Position numbers and translations under genes: made by a program. This document shows, in pieces, positions 52,118 to 61,498 of a stretch of DNA of 64,000 nt (position 1 is the first letter of the stretch; every line of letters starts with the position of its first letter). The notes below the pieces were generated by a model. It was not told the DNA's origin, searched no databases, and worked only from the letters and a program-made list of their open reading frames with translations. Source of the stretch: Campylobacter volucris (GTDB taxonomy: Bacteria > Campylobacterota > Campylobacteria > Campylobacterales > Campylobacteraceae); NCBI RefSeq assembly GCF_008245045.1, contig NZ_CP043428.1, forward strand, positions 1,426,001-1,490,000, read 5' to 3'.

Positions 52118-53700
52118 GAATTTTCCTTTTGGTTATTTTTATCTTGTAAATAATGCATCAAAAAAGTAGGAATAATTCCAAATATAACAATCACCAAAGA
52201 AGGCAAAGAAACATTGTAGATTAATTCTGTTTCGCTATATGCAAATACCAAAGAAGATAAGGTTTGAAAACCCGATGGTGAAAGTATGGTTGAAATAGGA
52301 AGTTCTTTTAAAATATCTACACAAATTATCACCACAGCCAAGGCTAAATAATGCTTCATTAAAGGCAAATGAATTTGAGTAAAAATTCTAAATGGACTAC
52401 TTTTTAATGTCAAATTTGCATAGTCTATGTTTTTAGAAATTCTTTCATATCCTGATTGAGTGGCAAAGATTCCAGAAGCTAAAAATCTCACAAAATATCC
52501 AAAAAACAAAACTAAAAATCCCCCGCCAACTGCATACTCAAAAGATAAAAAATCAAAAAACCAGTTTAAACCACCAAGTATCACTAAAATTCCAACAGCC
52601 ACAACAGCTCCAGGTAAAGAATACCCAAGAGTAGTAACCCAAAGAACAAATTTTGAAATTTTATTATCATTTAATCTTGTAACAAAGCACAAATAAAAAG
52701 CTACAAAAACTATGCAAAATGAACTCACCAATGATACGCTTAAACTATAAAAAGCAGGAGTAAGGGTATTATAAAAATTTTGTATAAAATCAAATTTAGC
52801 CCAATAAATTAGCCAAACTATAGGCACAACAAAAGCTAAAAATCCCAATACAAAACACCACAAAAAAGCTAAAAATGATTTAAAGCCCTTAAGCTCATCT
52901 TTTGGAGTGGCTATAAAGACATTTTGGGTAAAAGTTTTTCTTCCTCTTTGAATTTTTTCTAACAACATCAACAAAGCTATAAAAACAAGCAATCCAACGC
53001 TTAAAGCCACAGCACTAATTTCATCACCACCACTTCCCCAAGTCCTAAAAATTCCAGCACTAAAGGTATCTACTCCAAAATACGCTACTAAACCATAATC
53101 ACTTAAAGTTTCCATAGCTACTAAAAATAAAGCTCCAACTATACCTACTCTACAAAAAGGCAAAATAACTTTAAAAAATGTCTTTAAATTAGAAGCTTTA
53201 AGGGTTTTTGCACTTAAAATGATATTTCCAAGTCCATAAGAAAAGGTGTTCTTAGCAAAAAAATACACATAAGGATAAAGAGCAAATGATAAAATCACCA
53301 CCACTCCATATGCATTCATGATATCTATGCGCTTATCTACTCCTAGCATACTTGGTATAATACCTTCAAATTCAAATAAGTCAATCCAAACAAAACCCAT
53401 CACATAAGAAGGTATAGCCAAAGGCAATATCAAAAACCACTCAAAAAATTTAGAACCAAAAAATTTATAAAACGATATCAAATACGCACTGATTAACCCA
53501 AGTATCAAACAAAGCACCAAGGTGCCAAATAAAATCAAAGCACTACCATAAATATAACGAGGCAAGACATTTTTACTTAAATGTTTTAAGGTATCAAGAT
53601 CTATAAAAGGGATATGAAAGATGATAGCGATTATAGGTAATATTATAATTACACAGAAAAAAAAGGTGGCCAAAGACCACCTTAAACTTAAAAATTTCAA
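52105..53700 (-). CDS. cfbpB: Ferric iron ABC transporter, permease
   Basis: The 531-residue inner-membrane protein has two fused permease domains of six membrane segments each, typical of FbpB. EAA-like ATPase contact loops lie near residues 160-190 (AKTLKASNLKTFFKVILPFC) and 430-455 (LTLKSSPFRIFTQIHLPLMK). It moves Fe3+ from CfbpA across the membrane. It is 14 bases after cfbpA and overlaps cfbpC, so the three genes are one transcript in order A-B-C. Confidence 0.93.
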   Translation of the reverse strand: MKFLSLRWSLATFFFCVIIILPIIAIIFHIPFIDLDTLKHLSKNVLPRYIYGSALILFGTLVLCLILGLISAYLISFYKFFGSKFFEWFLILPLAIPSYVMGFVWIDLFEFEGIIPSMLGVDKRIDIMNAYGVVVILSFALYPYVYFFAKNTFSYGLGNIILSAKTLKASNLKTFFKVILPFCRVGIVGALFLVAMETLSDYGLVAYFGVDTFSAGIFRTWGSGGDEISAVALSVGLLVFIALLMLLEKIQRGRKTFTQNVFIATPKDELKGFKSFLAFLWCFVLGFLAFVVPIVWLIYWAKFDFIQNFYNTLTPAFYSLSVSLVSSFCIVFVAFYLCFVTRLNDNKISKFVLWVTTLGYSLPGAVVAVGILVILGGLNWFFDFLSFEYAVGGGFLVLFFGYFVRFLASGIFATQSGYERISKNIDYANLTLKSSPFRIFTQIHLPLMKHYLALAVVIICVDILKELPISTILSPSGFQTLSSLVFAYSETELIYNVSLPSLVIVIFGIIPTFLMHYLQDKNNQKENSCKY

Positions 53701-53714
53701 ATTTTAATTTTCCT

Positions 53715-54719
53715 TTATTTCCATTGAACTTCATCAAATATTTTTAAGGCTTCTTTAGCATTTCCCCAATAAGCTTCAAAATTTGGTTTTTCTATTTTAA
53801 ATTCGCCCCAAGATTGTAAAATTTTAGCAGGTTTTACTTCTTTATTAACTGGATACTCATAGTTTTGATTTGTTAAAATTTCTTGTGCTTCTTTTGAAAG
53901 CATAAATTCTATGAATTTAATCGCAGCTTCTTGATTTTTAGAAGTTTTTAAAACACCTATACCGCTTACATTTATGTGAGTTCCTCTATCTTCTTGATTT
54001 GGAAAAATCACTTTTACAGAATTAGCTGCTTCTACATCTTTTGGATTTTTAGAATTAGCTAAATGTCCTAAATAATAACTATTTGAAATTGCCACATCTC
54101 CTTCTTTTGCATAAATTGCACGAATTTGATCACGATCTCCACCTTTTGGAGTTCTAGCAAGATTTTCAGCTATACCCTTAGCCCACGCTTTTGCTTTTTC
54201 TTCACCTAAAGTATCTATCATAGCACTAAGTAAAGAGATATTATAAACATTGTTTGAACTTCTTACTAAAACCTTACCTTTAAATTTTGGATCAGCTAAA
54301 TCTTCATAAGTTTTAATTTCTCCATCTTTAATTCTATCTTTTGAAGCAATGATAATTCTAGCTCTTGTGGTAAAAGCATACCATTCGTTATTTTTACCTC
54401 TTAATTCTTTTGGAGAGAGTTTTTCTAAAGTCGGAGAGCTAACAGAAACAAAAAGATTATTTGTGCGTACTTGCTCTAAATTTCCAGCATCTGCAGTCAT
54501 AAATAAATCTGCTTTTGAATTTTTACCCTCAACCTCTAATCTTTTTGCAAGCTCATTAGCTTTTGCTTGTACTACATTGATACTAATACCTGTTTTTTCT
54601 TTAAAAAGTTTAAAAATACCTTTATCAGAATCATAATGACGATGAGAATAAATCGTAAGCTCTTGAGCGCTTAAGCTCATAGCAGCCAATAAAGACAATA
54701 AAACTATTTTTGCTTTCAT
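53715..54719 (-). CDS. cfbpA: Periplasmic ferric-iron-binding protein
   Basis: The 334 residues have a cleavable signal peptide (MKAKIVLLSLLAAMSLSAQE) and a FbpA-like two-lobe fold. YSHRHYDSDKGIFKLF holds the first tyrosine-rich iron site, and SNSYYLGHLANSKNP near 235-249 holds the paired tyrosines that bind iron in this family. It delivers Fe3+ to CfbpB. C. jejuni CfbpA (Cj0175c) is the clear relative. A Fur-like site with a TATAAT box lies upstream, matching iron-repressed expression. Confidence 0.94.
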   Translation of the reverse strand: MKAKIVLLSLLAAMSLSAQELTIYSHRHYDSDKGIFKLFKEKTGISINVVQAKANELAKRLEVEGKNSKADLFMTADAGNLEQVRTNNLFVSVSSPTLEKLSPKELRGKNNEWYAFTTRARIIIASKDRIKDGEIKTYEDLADPKFKGKVLVRSSNNVYNISLLSAMIDTLGEEKAKAWAKGIAENLARTPKGGDRDQIRAIYAKEGDVAISNSYYLGHLANSKNPKDVEAANSVKVIFPNQEDRGTHINVSGIGVLKTSKNQEAAIKFIEFMLSKEAQEILTNQNYEYPVNKEVKPAKILQSWGEFKIEKPNFEAYWGNAKEALKIFDEVQWK

Positions 54720-54752
54720 TGTGTAATTTTCCTTTTATATATTTTTGAAATT

Positions 54753-54768
54753 GATAAGGATTATTATA
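54753..54768 (-). promoter_or_regulatory. Candidate Fur box over the -10 of cfbpA
   Basis: GATAAGGATTATT (54753-54765) fits the Fur core GATAAT-N-ATTATC with two mismatches. On the minus strand it overlaps TATAAT (54768-54763), the probable -10 of cfbpABC, so Fur binding would block the promoter. Confidence 0.5.
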
Positions 54769-54834
54769 TTAATTTTGTCTTTATATTTACTTAAATTGAT
54801 ACACATAATCATTTTTGTGTGCAATTTTACAAAA

Positions 54835-54876
54835 TTAACATTAATCAAGATATTTCTACTCTTATTTTTATACAAT
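54835..54876 (+). promoter_or_regulatory. Candidate NssR site and -10 for cgb
   Basis: TTAAC-ATTA-ATCAA (54835-54848) resembles the NssR site TTAAC-N4-GTTAA with two changes in the right half. A TATACAAT -10 lies at 54869-54876, placing the site centre near -41, typical of activators of the CRP-FNR family such as NssR. Confidence 0.4.
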
Positions 54877-54908
54877 TTTTAAAAACATTTCAAACCAAAG
54901 GATTAAAA

Positions 54909-55334
54909 ATGACTCAAGAACAAATTCAAATCATAAAAGATTGTGTGCCTATTTTGCAAAAAAATGGAGAAGATTTAACAAAAGAATTTTATAAAATCAT
55001 GTTTAAAGAATACCCTCAAGTAAAACCTATGTTTAATATGGAAAAACAAGCTTCAGGTGAGCAACCAAAAGCTTTAGCAATGGCTATTTTAATGGCTGCA
55101 AAAAATGTAGAAAATTTAGAAAATATGAGAACTTTTGTAGATAAAGTTGCCATCACTCATACAAATTTAAATGTTAAAGAAGAACACTACCCTATAGTAG
55201 GTGCTTGTCTTTTAAAAGCTATTAAAGTGGTATTAAATGCAGATGAAACAACACTAAAAGCTTGGGAAGAAGCTTACAAAGCTATTGCTAAATTTTATAT
55301 AGATATAGAAAAAGAAATCTACGCTAAAAAATAA
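54909..55334 (+). CDS. cgb: Single-domain hemoglobin Cgb
   Basis: Cgb detoxifies nitric oxide in Campylobacter under control of NssR. The 141-residue globin (start ATG 54909, AAAGGA seven bases ahead, replacing a longer open frame) begins MTQEQIQIIKDCVPILQKNG, like Vitreoscilla-type hemoglobins. It keeps KIMFKEYPQVKPMFNME, the heme-pocket aromatics, and a proximal His in ITHTNLNVKEEHYPIVG near residues 80-96. No reductase domain follows, so it is the single-domain type. It is divergent from cfbpA, and a shared terminator separates it from the HbpS-like gene. Confidence 0.92.
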   Translation: MTQEQIQIIKDCVPILQKNGEDLTKEFYKIMFKEYPQVKPMFNMEKQASGEQPKALAMAILMAAKNVENLENMRTFVDKVAITHTNLNVKEEHYPIVGACLLKAIKVVLNADETTLKAWEEAYKAIAKFYIDIEKEIYAKK

Positions 55335-55337
55335 TTT

Positions 55338-55361
55338 TAGGCTTTGAAAAAAGCCTATTTT
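55338..55361. terminator. Bidirectional terminator between cgb and the HbpS-like gene
   Basis: TAGGCTTT (55338-55345) pairs with AAAGCCTA (55350-55357) around a GAAA tetraloop, followed by TTTT. It sits between the converging genes and includes the stop codon of the HbpS-like gene. Confidence 0.75.
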
Positions 55362-55828
55362 AAAAACGAAAGTCCTGCTTTAGCGATTTTCACATCTTCT
55401 TCTAAATGTGCACCACCAACGCCTATACCACCTATGATGACTCCATCTACTTCAATAGGAACCCCACCTGGCATGATAGAAAATTTATCATCTAAATAGC
55501 GAATATCTTCAGGAATTTTACCCTCTTTTACACCTTGAAAAATTACAGCTGTTTCTCTTTTTTGAGAATTTGCAGTATAAGCTTTTTTATAACTAGCACT
55601 TAGCGTATGCACTCCTGCTTTTTCATCTCTTAACACAGCTAAAATTTGACCTGATTTATCTACTATGGTTATGCTTACATTAAAACCATTTTTCTTTGCT
55701 TCCTTTTTAGCTAAATCCAAAATTCCCTCAACCATTTGAGTAGTTAAAACCGGCTCTTTAACAAGATCAAAAGACTTTGCCATTAGACTAACTCCTAAAA
55801 ATAAACATAAAAATATAATTTTTTTCAT
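55355..55828 (-). CDS. GlcG/HbpS-like exported protein
   Basis: The 157-residue protein has a signal peptide ([20 protein letters not shown]) and then a complete GlcG/HbpS domain: [39 protein letters not shown] near 56-75, and [20 protein letters not shown] near 118-137. Relatives bind heme or serve as small ligand-binding partners of oxidases or sensors. Binding here is inference. It starts nine bases after the stop of the ABC exporter gene, so the two are probably one transcript at the end of the long dxr-pgp1-tsaD-ctsG operon. Confidence 0.82.
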   Translation of the reverse strand: MKKIIFLCLFLGVSLMAKSFDLVKEPVLTTQMVEGILDLAKKEAKKNGFNVSITIVDKSGQILAVLRDEKAGVHTLSASYKKAYTANSQKRETAVIFQGVKEGKIPEDIRYLDDKFSIMPGGVPIEVDGVIIGGIGVGGAHLEEDVKIAKAGLSFLK

Positions 55829-55837
55829 TTTACTCCT

Positions 55838-57478
55838 TTAAAATTTTTCAACCACTTCTTTAGTAATGGTTTTTATATCTCCCTTTAACTCTTGAATTTG
55901 TCCATTTTGTGCAAGTAAAATTCTATCAGCTATATCAAAATAAACATCATCATGAGTAATAGCAAATATAGTGATGCCTTTTTGTTTTAAAAGCGGCAAA
56001 AGCTTAGTATAGAAAAATTTTCTAAACATAGGGTCTTGATCAGCAGCCCATTCATCGAGTATTAAAATGTCTTTTTTCTCAAGTAAAGCATTAAGCATAG
56101 CAAGACGCTTTTTTTGTCCAGCAGAAAGTTTGGTGGTGCTAAAATTTTCTTCTATGATTTCAACCTTACTATCAAGCTCTAAAATTTTAAGCCAATATTC
56201 TAAATCATCTTGTGAAAATTTTTCATCTTTTAAAATTTGTGTAAATAAATGAAAATCACTAAATATTGCACTAATTAATGCTCTATATTTATAAATATTT
56301 TCTGATGTTATTAGCTCATCATCAAGAAAAATTTTTCCTTTAAAGTCTGTAAAAAGCCCCGCTAAAATCATAGAAAAAGTTGATTTTCCACTGCCATTTT
56401 TACCGATTAAAAAAATACATTCTCCTTTTTTTAACTCAAAATTTACAGGATAAAGCATGAATTTTTCATTATAAGCAAAAGAAACATCTTTTAAACTTAT
56501 CTTACTCCATTGAGTTTTTTCTTGTGTGAATTTAAATTCTTGCTGGTATTCTTGCAGATTTAAATTTGAAATTTTATCCAAAGCTATTTTTGCCATAAGT
56601 ATGGTTGGAAAACTTCCTATCATCGATACTAGTGGGGTTCTTAAAAACAATACGCTTAAAGCAATGGTTGTAGCATTTTCAATACTTGCAAATTCATATG
56701 CTAAAGCTATGTAAAATTCTACTCCAACTAAAGCTAACATCGCACTATTGCTCCAATTATTCGATAAAATATGTAAAATATTTCCTATAGTTGAGCTTTT
56801 TTTCTTTTTTAATGCATTGATTTGGAACTCATTTTCATAGTATTGTTTTGCCCTTAAAGGGTTTAAGGTAAGTTCATTGTGTCCTTGGAGTATGTTTTGA
56901 TAATTTTTTTGCAAAGCATCATCATTTTCTCTTGCATTTTTAAAATAAAAATAAACCTTGCTCATTAAAAAGTGATTGATAATAAATACACAAATTATCC
57001 ACACCAAGCACAAAAAGAAAAGCTCTAAAGAAAGATAGGATATATAAGCACTTGTACAAAAAATCAAAACACTAGATTGAACAAATTCAGGAAAACGCAA
57101 AAGTCCAAAAGAAATGCTTCTTACATCATTATTTAAAGATGCAAGTATCCTTGCTTTTGTAGTATTTAATATACTTAAAATATTAGTATCTAAAATTTGC
57201 TTTACAACCCTTCTTTGCATTTTGAAAATAAAATTTTGTCCAAAAGAACTAAGAGTGATTTCTACAAAAGAAGAACTTGCAAAAAACAAAAGCAATAAAA
57301 GTACAAAATAAATAATAATATATGGATTTTCAAGTTTTGATTTAAGTAAAAATTCATTGATAAAAACTAAGGTTAAAACGCCTATTAAACTAGTTAGGAT
57401 ACTAAAAAATAAAAAAAGACATATTTTGATTTTATTTTCTTTAAATAAGGCTAGTATGAAATTCAAATCAATTACCAC
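55838..57478 (-). CDS. ABC exporter of the PvdE/SyrD cyclic-peptide type
   Basis: The 546-residue half transporter has six membrane segments in residues 1-300 and an ATPase domain. Walker A is FLIGKNGSGKSTFS near residue 353, the ABC signature LSAGQKKRLAML near 455, and Walker B ILILDEWAADQDP near 475. The E-W-A-A-D-Q-D-P block is typical of the PvdE/SyrD/YojI group that exports cyclic peptides or siderophore precursors. The cargo here is unknown; no peptide synthase gene is near. The start is uncertain: GTG 57478 lacks a ribosome site, and TTG 57466 is an alternative. It overlaps ctsG by 11 bases if GTG is used. Confidence 0.82.
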   Translation of the reverse strand: MVIDLNFILALFKENKIKICLFLFFSILTSLIGVLTLVFINEFLLKSKLENPYIIIYFVLLLLLFFASSSFVEITLSSFGQNFIFKMQRRVVKQILDTNILSILNTTKARILASLNNDVRSISFGLLRFPEFVQSSVLIFCTSAYISYLSLELFFLCLVWIICVFIINHFLMSKVYFYFKNARENDDALQKNYQNILQGHNELTLNPLRAKQYYENEFQINALKKKKSSTIGNILHILSNNWSNSAMLALVGVEFYIALAYEFASIENATTIALSVLFLRTPLVSMIGSFPTILMAKIALDKISNLNLQEYQQEFKFTQEKTQWSKISLKDVSFAYNEKFMLYPVNFELKKGECIFLIGKNGSGKSTFSMILAGLFTDFKGKIFLDDELITSENIYKYRALISAIFSDFHLFTQILKDEKFSQDDLEYWLKILELDSKVEIIEENFSTTKLSAGQKKRLAMLNALLEKKDILILDEWAADQDPMFRKFFYTKLLPLLKQKGITIFAITHDDVYFDIADRILLAQNGQIQELKGDIKTITKEVVEKF

Positions 57479-58034
57479 TTAAAATATATACTTTACTTGC
57501 TAAATCCTTAAATGTCTTAGAATGGATTAAATTTTGGCAAGATTTTGATTTTGAAAGACTTTGAAATTCTGTATTTGCTAATTCTTTTAAGGCATTATCA
57601 AGTTGATTTTTTAAATTTAAATCACTAGGTTTTTTTAAAAGCTCATTTTTTAAATTGGCTATATTTTGAAAATTATTATTTGTTTTTGTGCTAATTCCTA
57701 AAAGCAAAACACTTTCTTGATCAACAAAAACTACCTTAAAACATTCTTCATCATTACCAACACCAAAATAAAGCTCTTTGCTAGAATTTTGCAAAGAAGA
57801 TAAATCCTCGTTTTTAATATTTGCTACATTACTCATTAAAGCAATGCTTGAAAGTGCTTCATTTTTTAAAACATAATTGCTTACATCATTGATAAATATT
57901 TTAAGATTACTTAGTGCTTGAGTAGCACTTGCTTCATCTTTACTAGCACCAAGCTTTGGCAGGGCAATAGCTGCTAAAACTCCTAGTATAATCACCACAA
58001 AAACTAATTCCATGATAGTAAATGCTTTTTTCAT
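57468..58034 (-). CDS. ctsG: Type II/IV pseudopilin CtsG for natural transformation
   Basis: The 188-residue protein begins with a prepilin leader and hydrophobic helix, KKAFTIMELVFVVIILGVLA, with Glu at position +5. The residue before the cleavage site is Ala instead of the common Gly (KAFT), as in other Campylobacter pseudopilins. The C-terminal globular part has a cysteine pair (EECFKVV and KSCQNLI) that may form a disulfide. In C. jejuni CtsG belongs to the DNA-uptake machine. The start overlaps the tsaD stop by four bases. Confidence 0.85.
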   Translation of the reverse strand: MKKAFTIMELVFVVIILGVLAAIALPKLGASKDEASATQALSNLKIFINDVSNYVLKNEALSSIALMSNVANIKNEDLSSLQNSSKELYFGVGNDEECFKVVFVDQESVLLLGISTKTNNNFQNIANLKNELLKKPSDLNLKNQLDNALKELANTEFQSLSKSKSCQNLIHSKTFKDLASKVYILSGN

Positions 58035-59038
58035 AATTTACCTTGTAAATTTTGCACTTTTGGATTAATAAGATCCTCACAAATATCAACAAATTCTTGT
58101 TTTTCATAAGCTTCACAAGCTGCTCTTGCTATCATTAGAGCATTATCTGAGCAATACTCAAGTGGAGCTAATAAAAGCTCACATTCATAAATTTTACATA
58201 AATTTTCAATTTGCTCTCTTAAGCTTAAATTAGCACTAGCACCACCTACTACACCAAAGCGTTTAAATTTATATTCTTTAAAAATTTTTGATAATTTATC
58301 CATGATATGTGCTATAGCTGTTTTTTGAAATGCATTAGCAATCTCACATTGTCTTTCTTTGGAAAGTTCTTGTTTTAAAATTTCTAACCTAACTTGATTT
58401 TTAAGCCCTGAAAAACTATAGCTTAATTCTTTAGAATGGAGCAAAGGTGTGCTAAATTCCAAAGAATTATTTTTTGCTTGTTTGGCCAAATTTTCTATGA
58501 TAGCCCCTCCAGGGTATCCTAAATTCATCATTTTGGCTACCTTATCAAAACTTTCACCAAAACTATCATCGCTAGTTCTTATAAGCTCACTAATTTTGCC
58601 TTCATTATTGACAAAAAGCACCATAGTATGGCCACCACTTACAAGCAAAACTCCCATATCTAACTTAATGCTTTGCTCTAAAAATAAAGAATAAATATGA
58701 CCTTTTAAATGATTTATCGCAATCAATGGTAAATTTAAACTAACTGCAAGCATCTTAGCCATAGCCACACCACCAATCAAACTCACACTAAGGCCAGGTT
58801 CATTAGTAACAGATATAGCACATAATTGATCAAAATATTTTTTACATTGATCTAAAATTTGTGGCAAGGCTTGAGTATGCAATCTCGCAGCAAGCTCGGG
58901 CACTACTCCGCCATATTGATTGTGCTCGTTTTCTTGTGATATTTTTTTATAAAAAATACACTCATAAGTATTTTTATTTATAATAGCAATAGAACTATCA
59001 TCACAAGAACTTTCTATAGCTAAAATAAGATTTTTCAT
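58031..59038 (-). CDS. tsaD: tRNA N6-threonylcarbamoyladenosine synthase subunit TsaD
   Basis: TsaD transfers threonylcarbamoyl to A37 of tRNAs reading ANN codons. The N-terminal ASKHA-fold start LAIESSCDDSSIAI and GGVVPELAARLH are present, with the two metal His in INHLKGHIYSL (about residues 103-113) and Asp in YCSDNALMIARAA near 290. SGGHTMVL and GYPGGAIIE are also conserved. Length 335 is standard. It overlaps pgp1 by four bases and ctsG by four, so it is fully embedded. Confidence 0.96.
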   Translation of the reverse strand: MKNLILAIESSCDDSSIAIINKNTYECIFYKKISQENEHNQYGGVVPELAARLHTQALPQILDQCKKYFDQLCAISVTNEPGLSVSLIGGVAMAKMLAVSLNLPLIAINHLKGHIYSLFLEQSIKLDMGVLLVSGGHTMVLFVNNEGKISELIRTSDDSFGESFDKVAKMMNLGYPGGAIIENLAKQAKNNSLEFSTPLLHSKELSYSFSGLKNQVRLEILKQELSKERQCEIANAFQKTAIAHIMDKLSKIFKEYKFKRFGVVGGASANLSLREQIENLCKIYECELLLAPLEYCSDNALMIARAACEAYEKQEFVDICEDLINPKVQNLQGKL

Positions 59039-60423
59039 TCAAATTCCACTAAAATCATTCCAAGGAATTTATCTTTTTGATCTGCTTTTTCTATGAAATT
59101 ATTTGAAATATCTACATTTTTAATTTCTTTTGTATGGGTATTTTTAGCCAAAATTTGCTCGTTTAAATTTGCATTTTTAAGCTCATAAAATTCAACTCTA
59201 TAAATTTTTCTTTTTTTATCTAAAGAATATCTACTTTGCATTTGATTTTTAGAAATTAATATCTCGCTTTCATCTTTACCTCTATCAAATCCTATAACAT
59301 TGACTCTCACGCCAGAAATAGCAGGAATTTTGAAATTTTGCTTCACCATAATTTTCTTTGCAAATGAAGTTTGTATGTTTTGACCATCTACTATTAATTC
59401 TACACTATCTAAAGCATTTGAAAATTCAAAATACTCAGGATAAATTCTAGTTTGCAAACGATTTCCATAATTAATCGAGTATGAATTTTTTCCTGAAATT
59501 ACAGCTGTAATTTCATTACTTGCTTCATAGTTTAAAGCTTGATTTACAGGGAAAGGAAGGAATTTTATAGTCGGATTTGGACGATCTAAATAAATTAAAA
59601 TTTTATCATTAAATAGCCTTACTTCCAAAGGTTTTTCTATGGCTTTATAAACACCATTTGGGGTTAATTCAAAAGTTCTAGTAAATTCTATATTTGCTTT
59701 TTTTAAATAATACTCTATTGCTAAAAGATGATAATACACTCTTAAATGCGTAGGTAAATTTTTACTTGCTTCATTAGCAAAAGCTGCTTTGTGGTTAGAT
59801 ACAACAAAATAAGTTAAAGCTTTAAGCATATCTTTGTCATTTTTTTCTTGGGTTTTGGTATTTTTTAAATGATATTGGTGTTCTTGAGTTATCAAAGCTT
59901 TGTTTATATTTTCTACTGCTTCTTTAGCAATATTTTCTAAATCAGCATATTTAGTCGAATTAACCTCGCTTTGGTCAATTATACTAGTATTTCCCCATCT
60001 GTTTGGATTTTTATCTTTATTTTCATACTTTGGTCTATAAAATCCACTACCATCGTGTAGATTAATTACCATATTTATTTCAGGAGTTAAAATAAGCTCT
60101 TTTATACGCTCGATGGTGTGATAGTCAGGATCGTTTTTATCAAGATTTGCAAATTTTCTATTTAAATCTCCAAAATTACCTCTATTTCTAGCAATAATGC
60201 TTTCAAAAGCTAAATTTGGAACTACGATAATTTTACCCTTAGTGATATTATAATCACTCAAAAGCAAACTCGCAGCATGAAATCCTCCTGGCTCATCTCC
60301 TTGTATGCCTCCAAGAATTAAAACCGTATTATTATCATCTAAACTCTTACCATTTTCTTTAACGCTAAATGTCAAAGAAAAAGCTAAATTTATAAATACA
60401 CCCAAGCATATTAAAAATTTCAT
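59035..60423 (-). CDS. pgp1: Peptidoglycan DL-carboxypeptidase Pgp1
   Basis: Pgp1 trims tetrapeptides to tripeptides and is needed for helical cell shape in C. jejuni. The 462 residues begin with a signal peptide (MKFLICLGVFINLAFSLTFS). The M14-like zinc motif is LGGIQGDEPGGFH, with Gln in place of the usual first His and then Glu, and the third ligand His in INLHDGSGFY near residue 128. C. jejuni Pgp1 uses the same Gln-Glu-His set. Start ATG 60423 is favoured over ATG 60435 because GGGAG lies about six bases ahead and the signal peptide begins there. The dxr stop is one base upstream. Confidence 0.92.
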   Translation of the reverse strand: MKFLICLGVFINLAFSLTFSVKENGKSLDDNNTVLILGGIQGDEPGGFHAASLLLSDYNITKGKIIVVPNLAFESIIARNRGNFGDLNRKFANLDKNDPDYHTIERIKELILTPEINMVINLHDGSGFYRPKYENKDKNPNRWGNTSIIDQSEVNSTKYADLENIAKEAVENINKALITQEHQYHLKNTKTQEKNDKDMLKALTYFVVSNHKAAFANEASKNLPTHLRVYYHLLAIEYYLKKANIEFTRTFELTPNGVYKAIEKPLEVRLFNDKILIYLDRPNPTIKFLPFPVNQALNYEASNEITAVISGKNSYSINYGNRLQTRIYPEYFEFSNALDSVELIVDGQNIQTSFAKKIMVKQNFKIPAISGVRVNVIGFDRGKDESEILISKNQMQSRYSLDKKRKIYRVEFYELKNANLNEQILAKNTHTKEIKNVDISNNFIEKADQKDKFLGMILVEFE

Positions 60424-60424
60424 C

Positions 60425-61498
60425 TTATCTCCCATCTAAATATAATTTAACTTGAGCATTATACTCAAAAACATCTTCTATATCATTGATTTTTGGCACC
60501 CCAAAATGATCAAGTGCTTTAAAAATTCCTTTAGCTATATCTAAAAACCCAACCTTTTCTTCTAAAAATTTATACACCATATATTCATTTGCACTATTAA
60601 TAATCACACCTAAATCAGGATTTTTCAAAAGTTCATCTTTTAATGTAAATATAGGATATTTTTTTAAACTAATCTTTTCAAATTTCAAATTTTGCATTTT
60701 TATTAAATCAAGCGTTTGTATATAAGTTTTATTATGATTTTTTAAAATGGCTTGTGCTATAGATAAACGCATATTAGCATGAGAAAAATACGCACTAATA
60801 CCACCATCTTTAAATTCACACAAAGCATGCACTAAAGATTTTTTTTCTATCAAAGCATCGATATTTGTAAAACCATATAAATGATAAGCTTCTATGATTT
60901 CAAAAAGCTTATTGCACATACTAGCACTATCTATAGTTATCTTAGCACCCATAGACCAATTAGGATGTTTTAAAGCTTGTTTCAGAGTTACATCTTTTAA
61001 ATCTTTAATTTTGTATTTATAAAAAGCCCCACCACTTGCGGTAATAAAAAGTTTTTTAATGTTTTTTCTTTTTTCAATTAGACATTTTAATGCTGCATGC
61101 TCACTATCAATTGGCATAATTTTAGAAGTATCAAAAAATTTTCCTGCTACTACTAAGCTTTCTTTGTTTGCTAAAGCTAAATTTTTTCCTAGTTTTTGCG
61201 CCATTAGGCTAGAATTTAAACCTGCAAAACCTACGATGGCATTTACCACCAAAGAGCTTTTACACTGACTAATCATCTCTTTTAAACCCTCTTGAGCGAC
61301 AAAAATTTTATTATGATTGACTAATTTTTTATCTTTAAAATCTTGTATGCAAACAAATTTAGGCTTAAATTTGGCAATTTGCTCATTTAAAAGTTTTATA
61401 TTTTTTCCACAAGATAAAGCCTCTATGGCAATATTATTTTTATGAGCTATATAAAGAGTATTTACACCTATACTTCCTGTGCTTCCAAGTACAATCAT
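60425..61498 (-). CDS. dxr: 1-deoxy-D-xylulose 5-phosphate reductoisomerase
   Basis: Dxr makes 2-C-methyl-D-erythritol 4-phosphate, the second step of the MEP isoprenoid pathway, and is the fosmidomycin target. The NADPH-binding start [18 protein letters not shown] is intact. Metal-site motifs are also present: [12 protein letters not shown] near 128, ITASGGAFY near 150, and [20 protein letters not shown] near 178-197. The C-terminal [20 protein letters not shown] block completes it. Length 357 is slightly short but normal for epsilon-proteobacteria. The start overlaps cdsA by four bases. Confidence 0.96.
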   Translation of the reverse strand: MIVLGSTGSIGVNTLYIAHKNNIAIEALSCGKNIKLLNEQIAKFKPKFVCIQDFKDKKLVNHNKIFVAQEGLKEMISQCKSSLVVNAIVGFAGLNSSLMAQKLGKNLALANKESLVVAGKFFDTSKIMPIDSEHAALKCLIEKRKNIKKLFITASGGAFYKYKIKDLKDVTLKQALKHPNWSMGAKITIDSASMCNKLFEIIEAYHLYGFTNIDALIEKKSLVHALCEFKDGGISAYFSHANMRLSIAQAILKNHNKTYIQTLDLIKMQNLKFEKISLKKYPIFTLKDELLKNPDLGVIINSANEYMVYKFLEEKVGFLDIAKGIFKALDHFGVPKINDIEDVFEYNAQVKLYLDGR

